A stretch of 5,365 nucleotides of DNA from DAMCAP01 sp964369265 (GTDB lineage: Bacteria; Bacillota; Clostridia; Oscillospirales; Ruminococcaceae), in assembly GCA_964369265.1 (NCBI GenBank), contig CAYJEV010000114.1, forward strand, positions 1 through 5,365. Reading direction: 5' to 3'. The position numbers and the translations under genes were made by a program. Below are positions 1-5,102 of this stretch, one piece after another. The notes beneath the pieces were generated by a model. The model did no database searches, had not been told where the DNA came from, and saw nothing but the letters and a program-made list of their open reading frames with translations. Position 1 is the first letter of the stretch; the number at the start of each line of letters is the position of its first letter.

Positions 1-75
1 CTGAAATTTTTTAAAAAAAATTTAGCAAAACTTTTACTCTACCTGACGGAACACTTAGAGTTTACCGAAAACTTT

Positions 76-118
76 AATAAAACAACGGATAAGATTAGAA
101 AACTCTACCTTATCCGTT
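76..118 (-). terminator. Rho-independent terminator of the pepT operon
   Basis: Perfect 10-bp inverted repeat: AACGGATAAG at 84-93 and CTTATCCGTT at 109-118, with a 15-nt loop. Read on the minus strand, the hairpin begins 20 bases past the stop of the last peptidase gene and is followed by GTTTTATT, a T-rich tail. On the plus strand the hairpin is followed by ACTTTAAATT, so termination is better supported for minus-strand transcripts. TAGAGTTT in the minus-strand loop (100-107) could also pair with AAACTCTA further downstream (56-63), an alternative fold of unknown meaning. Confidence 0.8.
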
Positions 119-137
119 ACTTTAAATTGCTCTAAAA

Positions 138-1244
138 TTAGATTTTAGCAAGCTCTAACATTAGTTTTGCAATATTTTCTAAGTTTTCAACTGTGATAAA
201 CTCTTCAGTTGTGTGAACCTTGCTCATTCCAGTACCAAGAACAACAGACTCAATACCATTTAAGTTGAACACATTCGCATCACTGCCACCACCAGTTGGT
301 GAAACAGAAACAGGCAGCCCTAAAACACCGCACTTTTCAGACACTAGCTTAATAATCGCTGAATCTTCTGGAACATGATAGCTTAGGTATGAAGTTGCAA
401 TATCAAGCTCTAGCTTTGCTCCAAATTTTTCGCAAGCCTTCTCTAAACATTCCTTCATATGATTGCCTTGAGCTTCTAGCTTTTTATTATCTAAGCTTCT
501 AGCCTCTGCAATAATTGTTGCAGTGTCGCAAACAATGTTTGTTGGAGAAGAAGCTGTGAAAGTACCGATATTAGCTGTTGTTTCCTCATCAATTCTTAAT
601 AGCTTCATGTTAGAAACAGCCTCACTCATTGCCATTATTGCACTAACTCCAGTTTCAGGCGCAATACCAGCATGTGCTGGGCTTCCTTTAATTGTTGCAG
701 TTACTTTAATTTGACCAGGAGCTTTGTTGATAATCTTGCCAACATCACCGCCACTATCAAGCGCAACAGCCATCTTAGACTGTAGCTTAGAATAGTCACA
801 AGCCTTAGCGCCTAAAAGCCCGCTTTCTTCTCTAACAGAGAACACACACTCAACAGTTCTATGCTTCATTCCTGTTTCTTTTAGCACTTGTAGTGCCTCA
901 ACCATAGCAACAACACCAGATTTGTCATCACCACCAAGTATAGTATTGCCCTTTGAGCTAACAATACCGTCTTTAACTATAGGCTCAATCCCCTTGCCAG
1001 GAACAACAGTGTCAATATGTGCGCTAAATAAAATTGGCTCAGCAGAAGAATCTCCCTCTAGTCTGCAAATGATGTTGTTTGCATTAGAGCCTGTGATAGC
1101 CATAGTATCATCTTCATAAGCTTCGATACCCATTGCTTTTAAATCAGCTAGTATCTTTGCAGCCATCTCTTTTTCAAAAGCAGTTTCGCTATCAATTTGA
1201 ACATACTCTAAAAACCTACTTAATACTCTCTCTTTGTTTATCAT
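138..1244 (-). CDS. Peptidase T-like M20B metallopeptidase (YqjE-type)
   Basis: Predicted cytosolic di-zinc aminopeptidase of MEROPS family M20, in the peptidase-T-like subgroup; expected to release N-terminal residues from short peptides, exact substrate unknown. All M20 metal and catalytic positions are visible: H76-x-D78 (AHIDTV), D106 in GGDDKSG, E139-E140 in SVREESG, D163 in ALDSGG, H191 in SPAHAG and H344 near the C-terminus (SKVHTTEE). The middle (about 175-285) is the lid/dimerisation domain. At 368 aa it matches the usual length of this subgroup and is shorter than true PepT. The ATG at 1244 is preceded by AAAGGAG with a 9-nt spacer. It lies 14 bp after pepT on the same strand, so it is co-transcribed; the pair looks like diverged paralogues. 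No signal peptide. Family assignment is firm; the substrate is inference. Confidence 0.93.
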   Translation of the reverse strand: MINKERVLSRFLEYVQIDSETAFEKEMAAKILADLKAMGIEAYEDDTMAITGSNANNIICRLEGDSSAEPILFSAHIDTVVPGKGIEPIVKDGIVSSKGNTILGGDDKSGVVAMVEALQVLKETGMKHRTVECVFSVREESGLLGAKACDYSKLQSKMAVALDSGGDVGKIINKAPGQIKVTATIKGSPAHAGIAPETGVSAIMAMSEAVSNMKLLRIDEETTANIGTFTASSPTNIVCDTATIIAEARSLDNKKLEAQGNHMKECLEKACEKFGAKLELDIATSYLSYHVPEDSAIIKLVSEKCGVLGLPVSVSPTGGGSDANVFNLNGIESVVLGTGMSKVHTTEEFITVENLENIAKLMLELAKI

Positions 1245-1253
1245 TTCCCTCTT

Positions 1254-1260
1254 CTCCTTT
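1254..1260 (-). promoter_or_regulatory. Ribosome binding site overlapping the pepT stop codon
   Basis: AAAGGAG on the minus strand, 9 nt before the ATG of the downstream peptidase. Its first two bases are the last two of the pepT TAA stop (1259-1261). Such overlap suggests translational coupling of the two peptidases (inference). Confidence 0.8.
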
Positions 1261-2473
1261 ATTTAACAAATTTTTGTACTAAAGTTAATAGCACCTTAAC
1301 CATTTTTTCCATTGACTCAACAGAAATATACTCATACTTACCATGTGCATTATGCCCGCCTGTTGATAAGTTAGGGCAAGGCAGACCCATGTAGGATAGA
1401 CGAGAGCCGTCTGTACCGCCTCTAATTGGTGTGATAACAGGAGTTTCTCCACACTCAACAAAAGCTTCCTTAGCATAGTCAATTAAGAACATATATGGAG
1501 CAACCTTTTCTTCCATATTGAAATATGAATCAGTAACTGTAACTGTCACAGTTCCCTCGCCATACATCATATTTAGATGATCAGCGATAGCTTTAATTTG
1601 CTCTTTCTTTTGAGCAAATTTTGCAGCGCTATGATCACGAATGATATACACCATATCAGCAGTTTCAACTGTGCCATTAAATGAAGTTAGGTGGAAAAAG
1701 CCTTCGTACATTTCAGTAAATTGTGGTTTTTGCGCTTTTGGTAACATAGACTCAAGCTCCATAGCCACCAACATTGCATTTTTCATCTTATCTTTAGATG
1801 CGCCTGGGTGAATATTTTCGCCTTTGATTTTAACTTTAGCAGTTGCAGCGTTGAAGTTTTCAAACTCAAGCCCACCAACTGCACCGCCGTCTATAGTATA
1901 TGCAAATTCTGCACCAAATCTCTTTACATCAAAGAAATCTGCACCATGACCAACTTCTTCGTCTGGTGTAAACCCAACTTTAATTTCACCATGCTTTATG
2001 CTTTTATCATTGATTAAAATTTCAGCAAGCGTTAGTATTTCAGCGATGCCTGCCTTATCGTCTGCGCCTAGTATTGTTGTTCCATCAGTGATTACAAGCC
2101 TGTCGCCAATATAGTTATTTAAATGAGGGAAAACCTCTGGAGTCATAACAATATCAAGAGCTTCATTTAAAACAACATTTCCGCCCTTATAGTCAATAAC
2201 TCTTGGCTTAATGTCTTTATTTGGCATATCATTAACTGTATCCATATGCGCAATCAGACCAATTACTGGCGCATCTGCTGTTGCTGGAATTGTTCCAAAA
2301 ACATAACCATGATCATCAATATTAGCATCTTCAATGCCTATTGCTTTCATCTCTTCAACTAGAAATTTCCCAAACTCTCTTTGCATTTCTGTCGACGGCA
2401 CAACTCCCATATCTGGCAAAGAAGTTGTTTCAATTTGTATGTACTTCAAAAAACGATCTAACACTGTGTTCAT
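1259..2473 (-). CDS. pepT: Peptidase T (tripeptide aminopeptidase)
   Basis: Cytosolic di-zinc aminopeptidase that removes the N-terminal residue from tripeptides, feeding amino-acid recycling from imported or degraded peptides. Diagnostic M20B motifs are in order: H76-x-D78 (AHMDTV), D138 in GADDKAG, E172-E173 in TPDEEVG, D195 in TIDGGAVG, H222 in HPGASK, RGGTDGS at 351-357 and H377 in GGHNAHG. The 404 aa are close to the ~408 aa of enterobacterial PepT, and the residue numbers run one or two below the known ligands. The start at 2473 (ATG, MNTVLDRFLKYIQ) has AAAGGG 9 nt upstream. A longer in-frame GTG at 2521 is rejected because it lies upstream of the predicted transcription start and would put the ribosome binding site inside the coding region. 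First gene of a two-peptidase operon. Confidence 0.96.
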   Translation of the reverse strand: MNTVLDRFLKYIQIETTSLPDMGVVPSTEMQREFGKFLVEEMKAIGIEDANIDDHGYVFGTIPATADAPVIGLIAHMDTVNDMPNKDIKPRVIDYKGGNVVLNEALDIVMTPEVFPHLNNYIGDRLVITDGTTILGADDKAGIAEILTLAEILINDKSIKHGEIKVGFTPDEEVGHGADFFDVKRFGAEFAYTIDGGAVGGLEFENFNAATAKVKIKGENIHPGASKDKMKNAMLVAMELESMLPKAQKPQFTEMYEGFFHLTSFNGTVETADMVYIIRDHSAAKFAQKKEQIKAIADHLNMMYGEGTVTVTVTDSYFNMEEKVAPYMFLIDYAKEAFVECGETPVITPIRGGTDGSRLSYMGLPCPNLSTGGHNAHGKYEYISVESMEKMVKVLLTLVQKFVK

Positions 2474-2482
2474 AAATTTATA

Positions 2483-2488
2483 CCCTTT
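2483..2488 (-). promoter_or_regulatory. Ribosome binding site of pepT
   Basis: AAAGGG on the minus strand with a 9-nt A/T-only spacer to the ATG ending at 2473. It decides the start in favour of the 404-aa protein over the 420-aa GTG reading. Confidence 0.75.
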
Positions 2489-2512
2489 CTTTATTTTAAA
2501 TTTGCTATATTT

Positions 2513-2541
2513 ATTATGCACTATTTACCATTATTTTTCAA
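2513..2541 (-). promoter_or_regulatory. Sigma-A-type promoter of the pepT operon
   Basis: Read on the minus strand: -35 TTGAAA (2536-2541), a 17-bp spacer, -10 CATAAT (2513-2518). One mismatch to consensus in each box with optimal spacing. The expected transcription start is near 2506, giving a ~33-nt leader before the pepT ATG. The -35 touches the first base of an inverted repeat (2541-2549), so a protein bound there could affect RNA polymerase access (inference). Confidence 0.7.
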
Positions 2542-2623
2542 CTGTCATTGTCTACAACAATAAGCGCTAGACTTGTGTAAAATGACAGTATCCTAAACTA
2601 TTTTTCTCGCATTTTACACAAGT
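2541..2623. repeat. Interleaved perfect inverted repeats upstream of pepT
   Basis: Two perfect inverted repeats share bases. The first is ACTGTCATT (2541-2549) with AATGACAGT (2581-2589), 31 bp apart. The second is ACTTGTGTAAAATG (2571-2584) with CATTTTACACAAGT (2610-2623), 14-bp arms 25 bp apart. Bases 2581-2584 belong to both, so the two stems would exclude each other in single-stranded nucleic acid. The block starts at the pepT -35 and extends away from the gene, so it is upstream of the predicted transcript. Neither stem has a T-tract after it. An operator or looping site for a regulator is the simplest reading; a small mobile-element remnant is the alternative. Confidence 0.6.
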
Positions 2624-2686
2624 ATAATAAAAAAGTTATCTCAGATTTATCCCCTGTTTATATTGGTGATGTATAATACATACTAA

Positions 2687-2868
2687 TAGTGAAAAATGAA
2701 AAGTGAAAAGTTAATGTATCACTTCGTGATAAATTGAGAATTGCATGCTATATCAAAGTTTCAAGCCGACTGCAAGTCTTTTAAAATGTCGCAAAGCGAC
2801 ACCATCACTCTTCACTCTTCACTTTTCACTATTCACTTAAATAATCGCAGTTAAACGGAGATTATTTA
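2687..2868 (+). mobile_element. MITE-like non-coding repeat, copy 1
   Basis: A ~182-bp element with no reading frame. The left end is TAGTGAAAAATG followed by GTGAAAAG-type units (2687-2711). The matching inverted run of CACTCTTCAC/CACTTTTCAC units is at 2805-2837. Inside lie a hairpin TATCAC-ttc-GTGATA (2717-2731) and TGTCGC-aaa-GCGACA (2787-2801). The right end is a 31-bp palindromic unit (2838-2868). A second copy in opposite orientation is at 4864-5052; the 152-bp core (2696-2847) aligns without gaps and with about 14 differences by eye. Terminal inverted repeats, strong secondary structure and lack of coding capacity fit a non-autonomous miniature element or a large intergenic palindrome. 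No clear target-site duplication was seen. Confidence 0.75.
2838..2868 (+). repeat. 31-bp palindromic unit, copy A
   Basis: Arms TAAATAATC (2838-2846) and GATTATTTA (2860-2868) enclose a 13-nt loop, GCAGTTAAACGGA. It forms the right end of MITE-like copy 1. The same arms and loop length occur at 2955-2985 and, inverted, at 4864-4894. Confidence 0.8.
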
Positions 2869-2898
2869 TATTAGATTTAGAAAAAATCTAATATAAAT
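2864..2898. repeat. 15-bp perfect AT-rich hairpin
   Basis: Arms ATTTATATTAGATTT (2864-2878) and AAATCTAATATAAAT (2884-2898) are perfectly complementary around a 5-nt loop. The left arm overlaps the end of palindromic copy A, so the two hairpins compete. No T-tract follows on either strand, so it is not a standard terminator. The 14-bp sequence TATATTAGATTTAG (2867-2880) recurs as its reverse complement at 5050-5063, at the outer end of the second MITE-like copy. Confidence 0.7.
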
Positions 2899-2899
2899 T

Positions 2900-2929
2900 G
2901 GTCATGTGGGCACTCCGTTGCCCACGACC
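2900..2929. repeat. GC-rich hairpin between palindromic units
   Basis: GTGGGCA (2906-2912) and TGCCCAC (2919-2925) form a 7-bp stem with a 6-nt loop. It is extended by GGTC (2900-2903) and GACC (2926-2929) across a 2-nt bulge. It stands out as GC-rich in an AT-rich intergenic region and lies between palindromic copies A and B. Confidence 0.65.
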
Positions 2930-2952
2930 TTCAAAATCGCCCCTGCGAGGAA

Positions 2953-2987
2953 TATAAATAATCGCAGTGAAACGGAGATTATTTATA
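2953..2987 (+). repeat. 31-bp palindromic unit, copy B (solo)
   Basis: Core arms TAAATAATC (2955-2963) and GATTATTTA (2977-2985) with a 13-nt loop, GCAGTGAAACGGA, that differs from copy A at one position. Here the arms extend to 11 bp (TATAAATAATC/GATTATTTATA). Unlike the other two copies it is not attached to a full MITE-like element. It ends about 30 bp before the -10 of the plus-strand operon. Confidence 0.78.
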
Positions 2988-3000
2988 GTTTCGTCACCAC

Positions 3001-3012
3001 TTTTAGCTAAAA
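3001..3012. promoter_or_regulatory. Perfect 12-bp palindrome at the plus-strand promoter
   Basis: TTTTAGCTAAAA is fully self-complementary and ends 4 bp before the TATATA box, between the expected -35 and -10. The position suits a small operator, but AT-rich palindromes of this size also arise by chance. Confidence 0.3.
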
Positions 3013-3013
3013 A

Positions 3014-3024
3014 TGGTATATAAT
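3014..3024 (+). promoter_or_regulatory. Extended -10 promoter of the AI-2E/CPBP operon
   Basis: TGGTATATAAT contains TGn directly before TATATA (3017-3022), overlapping TATAAT (3019-3024). I see no good -35 at 16-18 bp, and an extended -10 can compensate for that. The expected transcription start is near 3030, giving a ~45-nt leader to the TTG start at 3076. Confidence 0.5.
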
Positions 3025-3061
3025 AATAGAAAATCACAAACATAGATTTCAATTAACAATT

Positions 3062-3066
3062 AGGAG
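3062..3066 (+). promoter_or_regulatory. Ribosome binding site supporting a TTG start
   Basis: AGGAG followed by a 9-nt spacer to TTG at 3076. The next in-frame methionine is at residue 106, past three membrane segments, so this site justifies the rare TTG initiation. Confidence 0.8.
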
Positions 3067-3075
3067 TGTATTAAC

Positions 3076-4194
3076 TTGATTAAATTTAATGAGCATAAAA
3101 CCTTTATTGAAAAATCTGTAATAGTTGCTGTAATAGCCTCTATAGCAGTTATTGTTTACAATAACCTTAGCTTTTTCACAACTGCATTCACGACATTAAT
3201 TTCGCTATCAGAATTTTTATTCTATGGAATTGCCATTGCATACGCCCTATCACCTCTTGCGAATTTTCTTGAGCGCAAATATAAATTAGGAAGAGGCTCT
3301 TCAACATTAGTGACATATACAATTGTAATCTTATTCTTTTATATCGCCTTATCCTTTGTGCTTCCTGTTTTAGCGACCAGCATTGAGGATATGGTTTCAA
3401 ACATTCCAACATATATCAGCCAAACACAAAATTTTGTTAACGATGTAATTGAACATGAGCTTGTTAAAGGGCTTTCTGAAACTGAAAGTGTTCGCTCTTT
3501 AGTAGACACAGCTAACCAAACTCTAACAAACAGCTTAAATGGAATTGGACAATATTTACTAAACCTTATAATTAACATCTCTTCAACAACAGTTAGCTTT
3601 GCATTAGGCTTGCTAGTTTCTGCTTATGTGCTTATTGATAGAAACAGGTTGCTTAGAAATTTACATCAAATAATACTCCTTCTGTTCAAGGCTGAAAAAG
3701 CTGGGCATATTGTTGATTTCGCTAAAACTTACAGCGGTATGATAGGAAAGTACATTGGCATTAAAGCAGTCGACTCGACTATTATTGGCTCTATCTCTTT
3801 TGTGCTGTTAACCCTTGTCGAATCTGAATACACTTTGCTTCTCGCAATAACTGTTGGTTTCACAAACATGGTTCCATACTTTGGGCCTTTTGTTGGGGAA
3901 ATTATAGGCTTTTTAATCAATGTTTTTGTATCGCCAATTAAGGGCGTTGCTGTATTTTTAGTGCTGCTGCTATTACAACAATTTGATGGTTGGTACCTAG
4001 ACCCTAAAATGGTCGGAAATAGAGTTGGTGTTAGGCCTATGTGGATAATATATGCAGTCGTTGTTGGGGGCGGATTTTTTGGAGTTTTGGGCATGTTATT
4101 AGCCTCTCCAACTGCTGCCACAATTAAGCTTTATTATGAAAAACTAGTCAAGAAAAACAGCCATCTTTTCAACGAAGCAGGAGATCCGCTTTAG
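3076..4194 (+). CDS. AI-2E/PerM (UPF0118) family membrane transporter
   Basis: Multi-pass inner-membrane protein of the AI-2E transporter family (PF01594; relatives TqsA, PerM, YdiK). Family roles are export of small molecules, Na+/H+ exchange or unknown, so no substrate is assigned. Hydrophobic segments lie near residues 13-33, 41-62, 78-100, 162-186, 233-262, 268-286, 288-304 and 323-350. A soluble, helical stretch (about 101-160) separates the third and fourth, as is typical. Family signatures are visible in the C-terminal half: NMVPYFGPFVG (264-274), QQFDGWYLDPKMVGNRVG (301-318) and a glycine-rich GGGFFGVLG (331-339). The 372 aa are normal for the family. Initiation is at TTG with AGGAG 9 nt upstream. 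First gene of a plus-strand pair with the CPBP protease. Confidence 0.92.
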   Translation: MIKFNEHKTFIEKSVIVAVIASIAVIVYNNLSFFTTAFTTLISLSEFLFYGIAIAYALSPLANFLERKYKLGRGSSTLVTYTIVILFFYIALSFVLPVLATSIEDMVSNIPTYISQTQNFVNDVIEHELVKGLSETESVRSLVDTANQTLTNSLNGIGQYLLNLIINISSTTVSFALGLLVSAYVLIDRNRLLRNLHQIILLLFKAEKAGHIVDFAKTYSGMIGKYIGIKAVDSTIIGSISFVLLTLVESEYTLLLAITVGFTNMVPYFGPFVGEIIGFLINVFVSPIKGVAVFLVLLLLQQFDGWYLDPKMVGNRVGVRPMWIIYAVVVGGGFFGVLGMLLASPTAATIKLYYEKLVKKNSHLFNEAGDPL

Positions 4195-4207
4195 GGTGAC
4201 CGATATA

Positions 4208-4866
4208 ATGAAAATGCATATAAAAATCATAGCTTACGCAACTGCTGTATTCATTTTGTTTACATTAGTTCAGTTTACTTTATCTCCCTCATACTGGACA
4301 AACGCTGCTTTAAAAATCATCTTTCTGCTCCTTATTCCAGCCCTTATGATGAAAAAGCAAGGATACTCTCCATTAAAGCGAGTATCCTTTAGTGATGTCA
4401 AAACTCCTTTAATGCTTGCTATTATATGCATCGTTGGCGTTAATTTAGGATATGCAGTTTTATCTGGATTTATTGATGAGAGCTTGATCATTTCTTCACT
4501 TGAATTTGGAGTTAATGTACTGCTAAAAATTATATTTATGTTGCTTTATACATTGTGCTAGTAAATGCTTTCATTGAGGAATTTTTCTTTAGGGGCTTTT
4601 GTTATCTATACTTAAAGCAGTACAAAAATGATATTTATACAATAGCAATATCACGCCTTTTATTTGCATTATATCACATAGGACTTATCGACGGATGGTT
4701 TAATTTGTATTTATATATACTATTTGTATTAGGATTGTCGATAATTGGAGCTATTTTCTGCCATTTAAACACAAAATCTGAAACTATCATACCATCATGG
4801 ATAGTGCATATGTCAGCCAACAGCGCTATAAATATACTAGGTTTATTTGTGTTAAACATTATATAA
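4208..4866 (+). pseudogene. CPBP-family intramembrane metalloprotease, frameshifted
   Basis: CPBP (CAAX protease/Abi) membrane protease broken by one frame change. The first frame runs from the start to TAG at 4559-4561; the second is open from 4516 to TAA at 4864-4866. Joining them with a -1 step at the A5 run (4525-4529) gives a continuous 219-aa protein with membrane segments near 5-24, 33-48 and 67-87. The catalytic motifs all lie in the second frame: E124-E125-xxx-R129 (EEFFFRG), F153-xxx-H157 and H201-xxx-N205 (HMSAN). The ATG at 4208 has AGGGTGA with an 8-nt spacer, overlapping the transporter stop; a GTG at 4196 is the alternative start. The downstream frame opens with a possible GTG at 4555 that lacks a ribosome binding site. 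A true pseudogene or a homopolymer sequencing error are both possible. CPBP proteins process prenylated or peptide substrates or give bacteriocin self-immunity; the role here is unknown. Confidence 0.85.
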
Positions 4867-4894
4867 ATAATCTCCACGTCGCTCCGATTATTTA
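4864..4894 (-). repeat. 31-bp palindromic unit, copy C
   Basis: Arms TAAATAATC (4864-4872) and GATTATTTA (4886-4894) around a 13-nt loop. The loop sequence (TCCACGTCGCTCC on the plus strand) has diverged from copies A and B while the arms are unchanged. The first three bases are the TAA stop codon of the CPBP gene, so the repeat begins exactly at the end of that reading frame. Confidence 0.8.
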
Positions 4895-5052
4895 AGTGAA
4901 AAGTTAAAAGTGAATAGTAAAAAGTGATGGTGTCGCTTTGCGATGTTTAAAATGACTTGCAGTCGGCTTGAAGCTTTGATATAGCATACAATTTTCAATC
5001 CATCACGAAGTGATACATTAACTTTTCACTTTTCATTCTTCACTTTTCACTA
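4864..5052 (-). mobile_element. MITE-like non-coding repeat, copy 2 (inverted)
   Basis: Reverse-oriented partner of the element at 2687-2868. In element orientation it starts with TAGTGAAAAGTGAAGAATG, with one more 7-nt GTGAARA-type unit than copy 1 (5021-5052 as a whole). It ends in the palindromic unit at 4864-4894. The internal hairpins ATCAC-gaa-GTGAT (5002-5014) and TCGC-ttt-GCGA (4933-4943) are kept. The second hairpin is shortened relative to copy 1 because TGTCGC has become CATCGC in element orientation. The other terminal repeat is at 4895-4928. It lies between the CPBP stop and the terminator, so it is probably transcribed as a structured 3' untranslated region. Confidence 0.75.
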
Positions 5053-5068
5053 AATCTAATATATATAT

Positions 5069-5102
5069 AAAACATCGCCGAGAAATTTGGCGATGTTTTT
5101 TT
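5069..5102 (+). terminator. Rho-independent terminator
   Basis: AAAACATCGCC (5069-5079) and GGCGATGTTTT (5089-5099) form a perfect 11-bp stem with a 9-nt loop, followed by a T7 run (5096-5102). It closes the plus-strand transporter/protease transcript after about 200 bp of MITE-like 3' sequence. On the minus strand only a TTTTATAT tail follows, so weak bidirectional activity is possible. Confidence 0.88.

Noticed and set aside
2474..2521. N-terminal extension of pepT to a GTG at 2521
   Set aside because: It would place the start upstream of the predicted transcription start, overlap the -10 box region and translate through the AAAGGG ribosome binding site; the added residues are not PepT-like.
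2541..2623. FNR-type anaerobic control of pepT, as known in Salmonella
   Set aside because: No TTGAT-n4-ATCAA site is present near the promoter; the inverted repeats have a different sequence and spacing.
2805..2837. Reiterated CACTCTTCAC/CACTTTTCAC units as a CRISPR array
   Set aside because: Units are 7-10 bp and contiguous, with no spacers and no cas genes; they form the terminal inverted repeat of the MITE-like element.
2864..2898. 15-bp hairpin as a transcription terminator
   Set aside because: Not followed by a T-tract on either strand, AT-only in most of the stem, and it lies upstream of both operons' promoters rather than after a gene.
3729..4121. 130-codon open frame on the minus strand inside the transporter gene
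   Set aside because: Shadow of the AI-2E family gene, low-complexity Thr/Pro-rich translation with no ribosome binding site; the plus-strand frame has clear family motifs.
4523..4531. Programmed -1 ribosomal frameshift in the CPBP gene
   Set aside because: The zero-frame context CTA AAA ATT does not fit the X XXY YYZ heptamer, and I see no internal Shine-Dalgarno or clear downstream pseudoknot; an indel or sequencing error is simpler.
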